Source of the DNA: Leucaena leucocephala
Taxonomy: Eukaryota > Streptophyta > Magnoliopsida > Fabales > Fabaceae
Direction of reading: 5' to 3'
Assembly: GCA_037074615.1 (NCBI GenBank)
Contig: CM073532.1
Span: 16,390,001-16,454,000, forward strand
DNA length: 64,000 nt
In this document: positions 47,531 to 59,847 of the stretch, one piece after another
Numbering within the stretch: position 1 is the stretch's first letter
Layout: each line of letters opens with the position of its first letter
The notes under the pieces: generated by a model
The model's database searches: none
Seen by the model: the letters and a program-made list of their open reading frames with translations, nothing else
Told to the model about the DNA's origin: nothing
Position numbers and translations under genes: made by a program

Positions 47531-49128
47531 AAATGAAACATCCTTACTTTTGTATATCTTAGGGACCATTCAGTAGCATTTAGAACCACTTTCAAGGTCA
47601 TTGAAGTCCAATTTCTCAATCTGGAGTTTTACTCTTATCGAGTACTGTTCACTGTGTAAATTCCAGATGAGTGACCCGACTTCGAAAAATCATAACTAAT
47701 TCTATAAAAATCGAAATGAAGTGATTCCAATTTATAAATTAAGCTAACTCAATTATATTTCAGGAAAAAATAACTCATTGACCATTCGTTGACCAAGTCA
47801 ACATCAGTCAACGTGTCAACGTTACTGTTCATACCACGTTTTTCTCCCTGAATCCAGCATTCTGGTCCTAACTTTGATAATTTATATCTTCTTGTGTAGA
47901 CATACAAATGATACATTTTATATATCAAATTAAAGCTTGGTATGTCTACTATCTACCATAAAAATTTCATACATTTATTCATCCATTTACTAGTTTTAAT
48001 CATTTATCAAACATGACCTTGTCACCACGTGTTACTGTTCACAGTGGTATATTTCAGCATTTCTACTTTGCATACATATGCATACATCCCTCATACATCA
48101 GTCAAACATGCCAAACAACAATTATTATTAATTAATAAGTTGTTTTACATCTGGACATGTACATAAATTCTCATATCTCTATTACATCTTTTTCTGCCTA
48201 AACTCCGGCAGCATAACCGCTACGCTTCATCTGTACAAAGAACTGAACCGTACTGATTCGGTAATCCCCTCATGAGAACTACCATTCTACGTAGTACCCA
48301 GGAAAGACTAGATGAACCGGCTAGGTCCACTCACTTCTAGCCTCCTTAGACAGCACTACGTACACAGTACTTATCATATACTGATGTTCAGTCTTTACTT
48401 TGGCAGCATAACGGCGTCTCTTAAAATTCCCAGAATTCATTTTGACATAACCTCCCCTGTAATGGTTTACTTATTGGGATGAGATTCGGGGGAATCTCAG
48501 TAGCAACAATCATAACAATATATGTAATGCAGAGTGACAGTGCTTGCTTGTGATTGTGTACAGATAAGTATGCTGCGTGCTTCCATGCTTAATAACATAT
48601 GATCATAGCATTACAGCAGAGCTTCAGACATAACATATAAGACAACAATCCAACCAAACAATAGCACAATAAATCACAAAGCCATTACATAAAAGCTAGG
48701 ATTAGTTACTACCTGGCTAGCTTAGCAGAACTCCATTATCCTTATTCTGCTTCCAGCTCCGCCAGAACTTCCTTTTCTCCTTTCTCTCTTCCTTTCCTTC
48801 TCCTTCTCTCTCTTCTTTCTCTCCCTTCTCCCTTGCCTTGCGTGAATGAAAATGGAATGGAGGGGGGGTATTTATAATTGCCTTCAATGGCAATTCTGCA
48901 GTTTCTATGAACTTTGATCCTGCGGTCCTGGTTTTTCCTGGATTTTCCTATTTTCTTAATTCCTCCTTTACTGCATCATGCATGACATCATTGGGACACC
49001 TCACCAGGACACCTCAGCGCCACATTTATCACATGTCTGAAATCCTGGACACCTCAGCAGCTGACTCAGCATGCTGACTCACCGGTCCAGTATCTTACCT
49101 CGTAATACGTGTCCTCAACTTTTTCTTC

Positions 49129-50957
49129 TGTAACATCCCAATTTTCAGGCCTTGAGACACGGAAATAGCCTGAGAATGAGAGGCTACCAGACCCCTTTTG
49201 AGCAGAAGTCCCAGAGACATAAGAGAGTTTTTAGGGACTAAACTGCGAGTAAGTAAAGGTACGGGAACTTATGTGCAAACAGTGGAAGTCCCAAGGGGTA
49301 GAATGGCCATTTGGGGTGATGTAAAGGTCAAAGGTTGAAGAGTTACGAGCTGACCGTTCTGGTCGCGACTAGAGTAAAGCATGGTCGCGACTAGTGGTTA
49401 CAGAAAGAGCTATACGCGACAAGAAAGCATTATGGTCGCGACGTAAAAGAAGTATGGTCGCGACTAGAAAGCAGTGATATCGCGACTAATAGTGGCAGAA
49501 AGCCTTAGACGCGACTAAAAAGTGTTATGGTCGCGACTAAAATGTGTTGAGGTCGCGACGATAGAATGTTTTGGTCGCGACGAGAATATGTTTGGGTCAC
49601 GACTAATGTACACAGAATTGTAAGGTCGCGACAAGATGATGTTGAGGTCGCGACTAGTGACTAAAGTGGCGCTAAGCGTACGGGCCAAGAGTGGTGAAGG
49701 TCCAAGAGAGATAGTTACCCGGTTGGAGATAGACCGGAGGCAGGATATCAGATACAGGAAAGGTTATCTGGAAACCATGAAGTAAACTGATAAGGTATAC
49801 TCATGGGATGCCACATGGCATTAAAGTAATGGTTTAGTAGAATAAAGTTACTCGGTTGGCACAAAAACCGAGGAGGCACGATAACCGAGGAAATGATCAG
49901 ATAAAGTCAGGGACTTATCTGGGTGGCATTGGGAAGCGTGCAAGGTATCTTCCAGTCGCCACATGGCATTAGTCTGCAGAAAGCAGATAAAGTTGAGGGC
50001 ACGCATTACGAGACAAGAGACTGGACCGGTGAGTCAGCATGCTGAGGTGTCCCAGGAATTCAAGCATGTGAAAAATATGCTGCTGAGGTGTCCTGGTGAG
50101 TTGGCACGATGATGCAGTAAATGAGGAATTAAAGAAAATAGGAAATTCCAGGAAAAACCAGGACCGCAGGATCAAAGTTCATGGTATTTACGGTTGTGCC
50201 ATTGAGGGAGGCTATAAATACCCCCCATGGCCTTCACTTACGCAAGAGCAAGAGGAGAAGGGAGAGAAAGAAGAGAGAGAAGGAGAAGGAAAGGAAGAGA
50301 GAAAGGAGAAAGGAAGAAAGGAAGTTCTGGCGGAGCTGGAAGCAGAATAGAGATAGTAGGGTTCTGCTGAGCTAGCCAGGTAGTAACTAATCCTAGCTTC
50401 TATGTAATGGCTTTGTGATTTGATGTGCTATTGTTTGGTTGGATTGTTGTCTTATATGTTATGTTTGAAGCTCTGCTGTAATGCTATGGTCATATGTTAT
50501 TAAGCATGGAAGCACGCAGCATACTTATCTGTACACAATCACAAGCAAGCACTGTCACACTGCATTACATATATTGTTATGATTGTTGCTACTGAGATTC
50601 CCCCGAATCTCATCCCCATCCATAACCCATTACAGGGAGGTTATGCTGAAGTGGATTTAGAGAATCCTAAGAGACGCCGTTATGCTGCCGGAGTAAAGAC
50701 TGAACATCAGTATATGATAAGTACTGTGTACGTAGTGCTGTCTAAGGAGGCTAGAAGTGAGTGGACCTAGCCGGTTCATCTAGTCTTTCCTGGGTACTAC
50801 GTAGAATGGTAGTTCTCATGAGGGAATTACCGAATCAGTACGGTTCAGTTCTTTGTACAGATGAAGTGTAGCTGTTATGCTGCCGGAGTTTAGGCAGAAG
50901 AAGAGCTAGTATAGCTTCCGCAAGTGTACTCTGAGGGCTGTATGGGAGGATGTTTCA
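49129..50957 (+). mobile_element. Family A solo LTR (A2), TSD TCTTC
   Basis: TGTAACATCCCAATTTTCAG to GGGAGGATGTTTCA, 1,829 bp, with identical TCTTC at 49124-49128 and 50958-50962. The empty site is visible in the 3' LTR of B at about 40936-40945. It has a shorter 3' end and a different motif-array layout than the A1 LTRs. TATA box at 50213-50220, hairpin at 50594-50611, double stem-loop at 50729-50803. Confidence 0.93.
49362..49653 (+). repeat. TCGCGAC array in A2
   Basis: About 13 sites. The spacer pattern differs from A1 in the middle of the array, so unit number and order change between copies. Confidence 0.85.
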
Positions 50958-52974
50958 TCTTCTGCCTTTAAGATTGCGCCATGTGGCACCTGGAAGGGAC
51001 CTTTCACGCCTTCCAATGATATCCAGATAAATCCAGGACTTTATCAGATCATCTCCTCGGTTATCGTGCCAACCGAGTAACTTTACTTTATTGAAACAGC
51101 ATTAAAATAATATTTTAATGCCACTTTTTCCCACATATCACTGGGCCTACGTTTTTGGGCTCTAGGAATGTTATCTTGGATCCTGATCAAGCCCAAGTAC
51201 TCTGATGGCTCGATTCCCAAGAAACAACCCTTGGCAAATTACCAAAATACCCTTGGGTGCCCTTTCTTGCACTATTTTAACCCTAAGGGTAAAATCGTCA
51301 TTTCATACCCTTCTGTACTCTGTCAGGGCATATACTGACTCCAAATAACTTTATCTGTATATACCTTGGCTTCTGGGCCTGTCCAGAATTACCAAAATGC
51401 CCTCCATTCATCTGTTACTCTTTAGTACAACATAGGGGCATTTTCGTAATTTCGCACTTTTCCGGGGTTCTGCCGGACACTGGCCCACCTATCAGTCCAA
51501 GTGTCTTACTGGGCCTCTACTGGCGCCATTATTGGGCCTTTCTGGGTCCAATAGCCTCATGGCACACATTACGAGGAATCTTCCCCCGTTAATAATTATT
51601 GAATATTTTATCTATTATTCACCGTTTATACACATATCCGGACACCGGCTCCTTCTGTCCGATACACTGGCCTGCGGTGTTCAGGCATCACTGTGAGTCA
51701 TATCAGTCATCTGACTGAGGTCATCCGAACTCATTCAGTCCCCTTTCAAATACCGATAAATCTCCCTATCGGATCCCCGGAGGCCTCACACTCCCGTCTG
51801 GATTTTCTGATTTGCGAATAACTTTTTCTACAGGCCTCCTATAGGTATTCTGTCAGTTTCCCGACATCCGGCCCATAAGGACGTATCATCCTGTATTTTC
51901 TCACCTAGATCTGAATTCTAGGATATCCGGTATGAATTTTTATAACTTTTGGACGATCAGTCCATTTCTGGCTATCTGGAGTCTTCAAAAATTCCTGTAT
52001 CAAGCCAGATTACCGAGCATCACTTGTTCTCTCTACCGGTGAAATCTGGGACTGAAATGCTTTCGGACAGTCCAAACCACTTCCGGCCTGACTTTCTTTA
52101 ATTACAATTTAGCCCTAGGGAACTTTTCTTCTTTTCATTTAAGTCCCTTTTTACTTGGCTAAAATTACCCTTAAGGACCCCACATTTTTGTCTACTTTCC
52201 TTCTTGGCCTTGAAACTTTCCATAATTGCACTTAAGTCCTTTCATTTCCTTTACTAGGTCTAGGGGCATTATTGTCTTTTCATATTTTACCAGAGTATTC
52301 TCTGGCCCTGGTCAACTATCCAGATACCCCTTCTTGACTGTCTAACCTTAGCCAAATGACCAAAATACCCTTTACTTATTCTTCAGTTATTCTATAACAT
52401 AAGGGCATTTTCGTCATTTTGCACATTTTTCCCGGACACCGGCCCCTCTTACCACTGAACTGATATTATGGGCCTGGGCCTTCCCTGGTGTCACTACGGA
52501 ACTTAAAAAACACTGTATGGCCTCTGGCCATAGTCCGATCATCTCTATTCGGACTGCCTTTCCTTTACCGATTATAACTGTAAATTCCCATCTTCGAGAA
52601 TTTCTACAGAAAAATCGGGACCTCAAATCAAAATTCTGTGTTGCGTCATTCAACCCGGAATCCTTTTCTCTATCTCCTGGTATTTTCAGATATTTTATCC
52701 GGACCGGGCTATTTTGGCCTGAAAGTACGCTCCTGTGCACACTTTTCCAAAAATGACCATTTTACCCTTGGTCATATTTCTAATTCTTTCATACACATAG
52801 AGACCTCATATGCACATTTTAAAGTTCAGTGAAATGATCAGCATAATTTTCTCTATTTTCTGGCAAAATATGGTACTCATCGGCTACCAGCCCGATCTTT
52901 CCCATAATTACGATTATGCCCTTGATTTCTCTTTCTGGCATCTTTAGGCCTAAAAATTAGGGTGTTACACCAGC

Positions 52975-54190
52975 AATCTTCCCAAATTGATTTGCTCTTA
53001 AACTTACTTTGTCACATTCCTTATGATGAAGCTTGAGGAACTTCTTTGTGTCTCTAGTCATATGTTTGGAGCATCCACTATCAATATACCACTTGTTGGT
53101 CTTAGATGCTATAAGACAAACCTCCTCTATCTCTGAGTCATTTTCTTCTTGGGCGACTAGGCAAATGTTTGCTTTTTCCTTGTTGTCGCTACCTTCACTT
53201 TCTAAAGAGCTTTCTCCCTAGATTGATAACACTAATGCTCTCCTTTTCTGAAACTTTGCTCTCTTCTCCTCTTTGTCTTTCTTGGAGAATTGAGGACATT
53301 CAGCTTTGATGTGGCCCAATTTTTTGCATTTGAAGCAGATAATATGATCTTTCTACCCTTTAATGTTGAATAACTTTTCTTTGATTGAAAATTTCTGCTC
53401 ACTCAGTCTTTGTACAATTTCTTAAATCTTTAGACTATGAGACCTATTTCATCAGCTTCCAGCTCTTCATCATCAATATCATTTTCTTGAGCTTTGAGAG
53501 CAATTCCTTTCTGCACTTTTCTTTAATATCTTTCCTATACTTTTGTTTGCTCTCGTATTCAGCTAGACTTCCAAATAGAGCAGTGACAGACTTCATAGAT
53601 TCGCCTTTTGCTTCTTCAATGGCTATGACCTTTGGCTCCCATTCTTTCGTAAGACCATTAAGAATTTTTTGTAATTGATCCCTTGAGCTATACGATTGCC
53701 CAAGAGCTATGAGATGGTTAATAAGATGTTAAAATCTTACTTCCATGTCTTCGATGATTTCTCTATCAGCCATTTTGAAAAGCTCAACCTCTATTTTGAG
53801 CGTGTTTACTCTGCTTTCTTTAACACTAAAGGTTCCTTCGTGAGCTACTTCCAGAGCTTCCTATATTTCCTTAGCTGTTTCCAGACTAGACACCCGAAAA
53901 TACTCATTTTGACTCAAGGCACATGTTATAATATTGATTGCCTTGTCGTTGAGAAGTATCATCTTTTTATAATCGTCATTATATTCACTTCATTCCTTCA
54001 GAATATTTGCTCAGTCAACAACTTTTGTTAGAACGTAGTTCCCATCTTGTATGACATCCCAGAGACCATACTTAGAGGCTTTGATGAAGGTCTTCATTCT
54101 CATTTTATAGAATGTAAAGTTCTCTTTGTTAAAGCTTGGAGACTTAGTGGTGGAGCTTCCTTATGGTAACACACTATCTCCAAATCCTGT
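52975..54190 (-). pseudogene. Copia gag and protease (SIRE-like), broken
   Basis: Minus strand. A gag capsid-like region (UBN2-type) reads FYKMRMKTFIKASKYGLWDV and, after stops, LNGLTKEWEPKVIAIEEAK. A zinc knuckle ICFKCKKLGHIKAECPQ (C-x2-C-x4-H-x4-C intact) lies near 53280-53340. The aspartic protease active site WYIDSGCSKHM (D-S-G) is near 53062-53100. Gag forms the particle; protease cuts the polyprotein. Stops occur in the capsid-like part and between knuckle and protease. The frame ends at the CCAGC duplication, where element B entered, and resumes as integrase at 39338. Confidence 0.82.
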
Positions 54191-54254
54191 TATAAATATC
54201 GCATCTCTCTTGAGATTGTTAGATATTTTTCAAGAGACCTACTCTAGTGCCAAA
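54191..54254 (-). other. SIRE-like leader with decayed primer site
   Basis: Next to the 5' LTR the minus strand reads TTTGGCACTAGAG, which fits TGGTATCAGAG after a few transitions. Confidence 0.5.
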
Positions 54255-55021
54255 TGTTAGACTAGGAAGATACACCCAAGAGGGTGTGAATTGAGTGTTT
54301 TAAATTTTTTAACAAAAATTAAAAAAAAAATAACGACAATGGGAACAAGAAAGTGTAAAGAGAATAGGATCAGAAAGACTTCACAGAGGGATAAAAGAAT
54401 CAACACTAGAAGTTTATACTAGTTCAAACTAATCCTTTTATCCTACGTCCAGCCCCCAAAGGCCTTCTGAGATTTTCAACTATCTATAAGATTTGAACTG
54501 GATCTTTGCACCTCAGTACATCAATTGAGTCACTCAATCACTACCCTTACTTCCTGTAAGGTAATATTCTCAACTTAAAAGAACCAATCTCTTAAGTAAA
54601 TAAAATGAACAAAGATATTTCCACAATCTCTCTCTCAAAAAGTATATATGATGATAAACACTAAATCTCAATAAAATGTCGAGTCACAGAATGAAGAAAT
54701 AGAGAATGTATTAATTCTAGTAGTTGTTGATCAGTTCATTCGTCTTTTCTTCATCAATATCGAGTCTTTAAATAGCATTTACTTCAGTTGGTAGCAGTTA
54801 GACTAAATTTGTAACCGTTGGAGTAAAGGCGATGTTGGTTGTTGGCGGGTAGGTGAGCGTTTAATGCTTTGCTAGAAGTAGCAAGTTTATGTTACTGCAG
54901 CCTTCATCATTTCAAACTCTTATCCTTTTCTGAACACACTCAACCTCAAAAGATTTGTCAGTAATTAAAGCATTGAGTAAGTGTATAAACCATTAATAAT
55001 CAAGCCATTATCAAAGATTAA
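54255..55021 (-). mobile_element. 5' LTR of the SIRE-like element, right end missing
   Basis: Plus-strand start TGTTAGACTAGGAAGATACA. Aligns with 59848-60620 and 15722-16020. It breaks off near 55021, before the region that would hold the TTAATCGATTAA array, where F internal sequence begins. Confidence 0.75.
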
Positions 55022-55529
55022 GCTCCAAATTTTAGAAAAATACCATGTGATATGAAAACAGACTAAGTATTGATGGTCAAATCCCCAAAAGGCTATGGAT
55101 AAGGCTTAGATGAAAAAAATAAGCCTGTAAATAAGGCTAAAATGGGAATTGAGCTATAAATGAGGCTAAAGATGATGTTATAAGCTGAAAAGACCCAAGA
55201 AAGACAGTATGAGAATGGTCTAAGACAGTAAAATACCAAGGTTTGAACCTATCAGCACCAGTGATTTAGATTTTTTATCAGTACTTTTCAGTTAGCATGC
55301 TCAGGCAAAAGTAGCCCAAGGATGGGTGACCTCCTGGGAAGTGATATGAAAGTGTATAAATACCAGAAAAGTTTGGCAAAAATGCATAAAGTTTTGCAAG
55401 ATAGAAGAGAAAGTTGGGACAAGTCTATAAAATTAAGGGACATTCTCCTAAAATAATCTTAGTCAGAGTATAAATAGAGGTTTAACCCTAAAATTTTAAG
55501 GATGAAATTTATTTTAAGAGGGGGAGAAT
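55022..55529 (+). mobile_element. F-family internal region, 3' part
   Basis: Homologous to 62058-63107. It contains the 5S-like module and ends in a decayed AAGGATGAAATTTATT box and polypurine tract AAGAGGGGGAGAA. The left part is cut off. Confidence 0.65.
55240..55357 (+). other. 5S rRNA-like module inside retrotransposon
   Basis: About 118 bases align end to end with plant 5S rRNA. Readable landmarks are ATCAGCACCAG (5S: ACCAGCACTA), ATCAGTAC, CAGTTAGCATGCTCAGGC (A-box region), AAAGTAGCCC, and the C-box AGGATGGGTGACCTCCTGGG, which is exactly conserved over 20 bases through GGGAAGT. The length and order match the 120-base rRNA, so it was once a whole 5S gene. Substitutions in the 5' half make a functional rRNA unlikely, and no T-run terminator follows. 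It lies just before the polypurine tract of an F element. Confidence 0.85.
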
Positions 55530-56380
55530 TTTAATATCCTAATTTTTAGGTCCAAAAGCCTTGAAAGGTAGCCTGAAATAGGTAGGCTATGAGTCCCTTT
55601 GAGTAGACATCCTAGAAATATACAGGGGATGTTCAGGGACTAAACTACAAATAGTGAAAAATATAGAGACTTACATGTAAATAATAAAAATTCCTAGGGG
55701 CAAGTATGTAAAGTTAAAGGCTTCAAAAGAGTCTCCTGGGCACATAAAAAGGAAAAAGGAAGGCAAGGACTAAATTATAAAGAAGAAAAGTCCTTTAGGG
55801 CCTAAGAAAGTAAAAAGGGACCAAAATGTAAAGAATAAAGGTTCCTTGGGTTAAAAAGTGAAAGTAGGCATAAGTAAAGGACTAAAATACAAACCTTAAA
55901 AGTTCCATGGTATAAAATGAAAATAGATACAAGTTGTGGGAACTAAGGGTAATTATGAAAAGTTAAGGGACTAAAATGTAAAGATAAAAAAGTACAAAGG
56001 AAGGTAGAAAAATGTAAAGGCACCTAAATGAAGAGTTTAAAACCTTCTAGGGGTAAAAGTGTAATTATAAGGAAATTGAGTGGAAAGTGGCCAAAAAATG
56101 CCTATAAGTGTTTGAATCCCAAATTTTACTAGGAGATAGAGACAAATATTTAGAATTGAATGCGCACACAAAATTTTTATTTGAGGTCCCGAATAACTGA
56201 TATTGATCTGAAGCTTTGAAAGTTATCTGGATTTTTTATCAGACTTTTGAACCTCAGATATAGATAAAAATTTATAGGACGGTGTGTCTTATGAAACCAG
56301 ATGTTAGGGACTGACAAAACCCCGAAATGAGCTCTATGGAAAAAGTTATCCACGCTTTAGTTAATTTTGACAAGAGATCG

Positions 56381-58724
56381 TGTAACATCCCGATTTTTGG
56401 TCTAGGAGAACTGGGAGGTAGTCTGATATGGGCAGGCTGCTAAACCCGTAGTCCCAGGGTAGTAATCTGATATGGGCGGATTACTTACCTGTATTTTGTA
56501 GGAATCCGAGGGTTGAGCTAAGTCCTTTAGGATTTAAAGATGAGTTAAGTCTTTAACCTACAGAATCAGGACAGTTCATCTAGGTTCAAAATGAGGAATG
56601 TGAGGAATATCCTAAGTCTTAAGCCTAGGAATTCTGTAGGTAGCTTGATATGGGTTGGCTCCTGTGTAAGATAACCTGATATGGGCGGGTTATCGAGCTT
56701 TTCAATTAACGATGACTCCCGAAGAGTTTAAGGGATGAGTTATTGAAAGAGAATTTCTAGAACCTAAGATGAAGGATAAGAAGATGAGAATAGATGCCAG
56801 AAAGAGAATGCAGGGGCAAAATCGTAATTATGGGAAAGATTGGGCTGGTAGCCGATGAGTACCATATTTTGTCAAAAAATAGAGAAAATTATGCTGATCA
56901 TTTCACTGAACTGTGAAATGTGCATATGAGGTCTCTATGTGTATGAAAGAATTAGAAATATGACAGGGGTAAAATGGTCATTTTGGAAAAGTGTGCGCGT
57001 GAGTGCTTTTTCAGGCCAAAACAGCCCAGTCCGGATAAAATATCTGAAAATACCGGGAGATAGAGAAAAGGATTCCGGGTTGAAAGAGAAGTCACGGAAT
57101 TTTGATTTGAGGTCCCGATTTTTCTGTAAAAATTCCTAAAGATGGGAATTTACAGTTATAATCGGTAAAGGAAAGGCAGTCCGAATAGAGATGATCGGAC
57201 TGTGGCCAGAGGCCATACAGTATTTCTAAGGCCTTTAGTGACACCAGGGAAGGCCCAGGCCCATTAGATCAGTTCAGTGGTAAGAGGGGCCGGTGTCCGG
57301 GTGCAAAATGACGAAAATGCCCTTATGTTATAGAATAGCTGAAGTATGAGTAAAGGGTATTTTGGTCATTTGCCTAAGGTTAGTCAGTCCAGACAGGGTA
57401 TCTGGATAGTTGACCAGGGTCAGAGAGTACTCTGGTAAGATGTGAAAAGACAATAATGCCCCTAGACCTAATAAAGTAAAGAAAGAGAGACTAAGGGCAT
57501 TTTGGTAATTTGCCAAGGGATGTTTCTTGGGAATCGTGCCATCAGAGTACTTGGGCTGGATCAGAGACCCAAGATGATAATCCAGGCCCAAAAACGCAGG
57601 CCCAGTGATTCAGGGGGAAAAGTTACATTAAAATAATGATTTAATGACTTTTCAGTAAAGTAAAGTTACTCGGTTGACACGATAACCGAGGAGGTGATCA
57701 GATAAAGTCCAGGACTTATCTGGATAGTATTGGAAGGCGTGAAAGGTCCCTTCCAGATGCCACATGGCGTCATCTTATAGGCAGAAGAAAAGTTAAGGAC
57801 ACATGGCACGATCTCAGCCGCTGATTCCGGTGCAAGACTCTGGAACTATCTGGAAATGCTGAGCCAGCTGATGAGGTGTCCCGGGATTTAGACATGTGAG
57901 AAATGTGCTGCTGAGGTGTCCGCTGAGGTCTCATGGGTGATGCAGTAAAAAGGAATAAAAGAAAATAGGAAATTCTAGGAAAAACCAGGACCACATGTTC
58001 AGATGGCTTCAAAATTACAGGAATGCCATCAAAGGAAACTATAAATACCCCCTCCCCCTCCCATTTCATGCATCCCACGTTTTTGGCAAGGAAAGAGAGA
58101 GAAAGAAGAGAGAGAAGGAGAAAGAAAGAAGAGAGGAAGTTCTGGCGGAGCTGGAAGTAGAATAAGGATAGTGGAGTTCTGCTGAGCTAGCCAGGTAGTA
58201 ACTAATCCTAGCTTTTATGTAATGGCTTTTTGATTGATGTGCTATTGTTTGGTTGGATTGTTGTCTTATATGTCATGTCTGAAGCTCTACTGCAATGCTA
58301 TGATCATATGTTATTGAGTATGGAAGCACGCGGCATACTTATCTGTACACAATCACAAGCAAGCACTGTCACACTGCATTACATATACTGTTATGATTAT
58401 TACTACTGAGATTCCCCCGAATCTCATCCCCCTTGTATAACCATTTCAGGGAGGTTATGTCAAGGTAGATTTTGAGAATTTTGAGAGACGCCGTTATGCT
58501 GCTGAAATTTCGGCGGAAATAGCAGTAGTGGAGGAAGGATATGATGCGTACTGTGTACGTAGGTACTGTCTAAGGAGGCTGGTAGTGAGTGGACCTAGCC
58601 GATTCATCCAGTCTTTCCTGGGTACTTACGTAGAATGGTAGTTCTAATGAGAGAATTACCGAATCAGTACAGCTAGTATAGCTTCCGCAGGTGTGCTCTG
58701 AGGAGTCTAAGGCAGGATGTTTCA
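56381..58724 (+). mobile_element. Family C solo LTR (C3), TSD GATCG
   Basis: TGTAACATCCCGATTTTTGG to GGCAGGATGTTTCA, 2,344 bp, with identical GATCG at 56376-56380 and 58725-58729. TATA box at 58040-58047, GA-rich leader, hairpin at 58408-58425. Confidence 0.92.
58557..58631 (+). other. Conserved double stem-loop in LTR C3 (long type)
   Basis: Outer arms ACGTAGGTAC (58557-58566) and GTACTTACGT (58622-58631) pair over 10 positions with one wobble. Inner arms AGGCTGG (58576-58582) and CCAGTCT (58608-58614). Confidence 0.6.
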
Positions 58725-59847
58725 GATCGCAGACGCCTAATATCTGGATCATGAAACTTAAGCAGTAGGTGAGCTGGGTCTGAGTGCCCAAGACTCCATT
58801 TCAAATGTTAGTGGGGCCAGTATTAAAAAATATCCTGAAATATGCAAAATGACAAAAATGCCCCTATGTTATAAAAATAATTAAAAAATAAACGGAAGGC
58901 ATTTTAGTCATTTAACCCAGGTCAAAAAGTCAAAGAGAGCTACAGGAATAGTTGACCGGGGTCAAGAAATATTATGATGAAGTGTGAAAAGATAATAATG
59001 CCCCAGTGTTATAAAAGGGAATGAAAATGAACTAAGGACCTTTTGGTAATTTTAAAGGGTCAGTATTATATCCAGTCTAAGAATGTCAATGGCAGAAAAA
59101 ATCCAAATACTAGATCTAAGGTCAGAATACATATTATGGAATTTTAGAAAATTAGATTTATAAAAAGTCTATTTTTTTTGGAAATTTGACCAGGCTAGTA
59201 CTTGATTAGACTAGATTGGACCGGATTTGTCCAATAAGCTTTCTTGCCCTTAGAAGAAGCCACCAAGCGTGATGATGTAAGATAGATTATGTAAGCAAGA
59301 TGATGTCATCCAGGTGATACAAGCCTTGACTTGGTGAGGAAGTCATGCAATGTTAGTCGTCTATCGCGATTCGATCTAGACTGTCTAATCCACCTTACCT
59401 CCACTATAAATTCCCCCACACCTTTAAGGCATTCCATGGCAAGCCTTGACTTGTCGGGTTAAGGGTATTACCGTAAACTTGAGTTCAGATTAAACTACAC
59501 TGGACGGGGTAATAATAAAATATTATTATGACATTTTTAGGCTTTGACTTATGTGAAGAAAGAACCTAGAGAAAAGGCTAAGGACTAAGGGAAAAGCTAT
59601 GGTATAAGGTAGTGAACATACCTAACTTGTATGTTTGATTGCTTGGTTGTTCTATGTGTTGGTTGCTTAGCTTGATTATGTGAAGTATATAAGCATATAT
59701 GATTGATTAAAGCTCTGTTTCTTTTTATACTATGGCCATATGTTGCAAGTAAAAAACATGGAAACTTGCAAATATATCATTATGCAAGCATGATCACTGT
59801 AAGCACACACATTAACATCAAGCATTATCTTATATACATTGTTGTTT

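Larger units (their letters stand above)
39339..52969 (-). mobile_element. Element B: gypsy-like retrotransposon with 3.6-kb LTRs, TSD CCAGC
   Basis: Two 3,602-bp LTRs (39339-42940; 47534-52969 after removing nested A2) flank a 4,593-bp internal region. Identical CCAGC lies at 39334-39338 and 52970-52974. On the minus strand the order is 5' LTR, initiator tRNA-Met primer site, decayed gag, long non-coding interval, polypurine tract, 3' LTR. No protease, reverse transcriptase or integrase reading was found, so it was probably mobilised by another element. By eye the two LTRs differ at roughly 25-30 positions (under 1%), older than A1. It interrupts the copia frame between protease and integrase. 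Confidence 0.92.
47534..52969 (-). mobile_element. 5' LTR of B, interrupted by A2
   Basis: 3,602 bp in two parts, 47534-49128 and 50963-52969. TATA box (minus) at 48869-48876, hairpin at 48481-48498. A2 sits about 255 bases upstream of the TATA box, separating it from the rest of U3. Confidence 0.9.
15722..55021 (-). mobile_element. SIRE/Maximus-like Ty1/copia element, opened by four insertions
   Basis: Reading right to left: truncated 5' LTR (55021-54255), gag and protease (54190-52970), integrase (39338-38109), reverse transcriptase (27744-26602), RNase H (26596 region and 25127-24581), a TTAATCGATTAA array, accessory ORF2 (23650-22861, 18182-17185), a polypurine tract and a truncated 3' LTR (16947-15722). 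Inserts at 18183-22860, 25128-26596, 27745-38103 and 39339-52969 each have perfect 5-bp duplications. Subtracting them and one copy of each duplication leaves about 9.1 kb, normal for this lineage. Domain order gag-PR-IN-RT-RH is copia-type, and an extra ORF after pol is typical of SIRE. Every coding part has stops or shifts. Confidence 0.85.

Noticed and set aside
53385..54031. Two plus-strand ORFs of 97 and 111 codons
   Set aside because: They are antisense shadows of the copia gag on the minus strand.
55240..55357. Functional 5S rRNA gene or a Cassandra element
   Set aside because: The 5' half has many substitutions and there is no T-run terminator. Cassandra carries 5S in a short LTR, whereas this module is internal to a different element.
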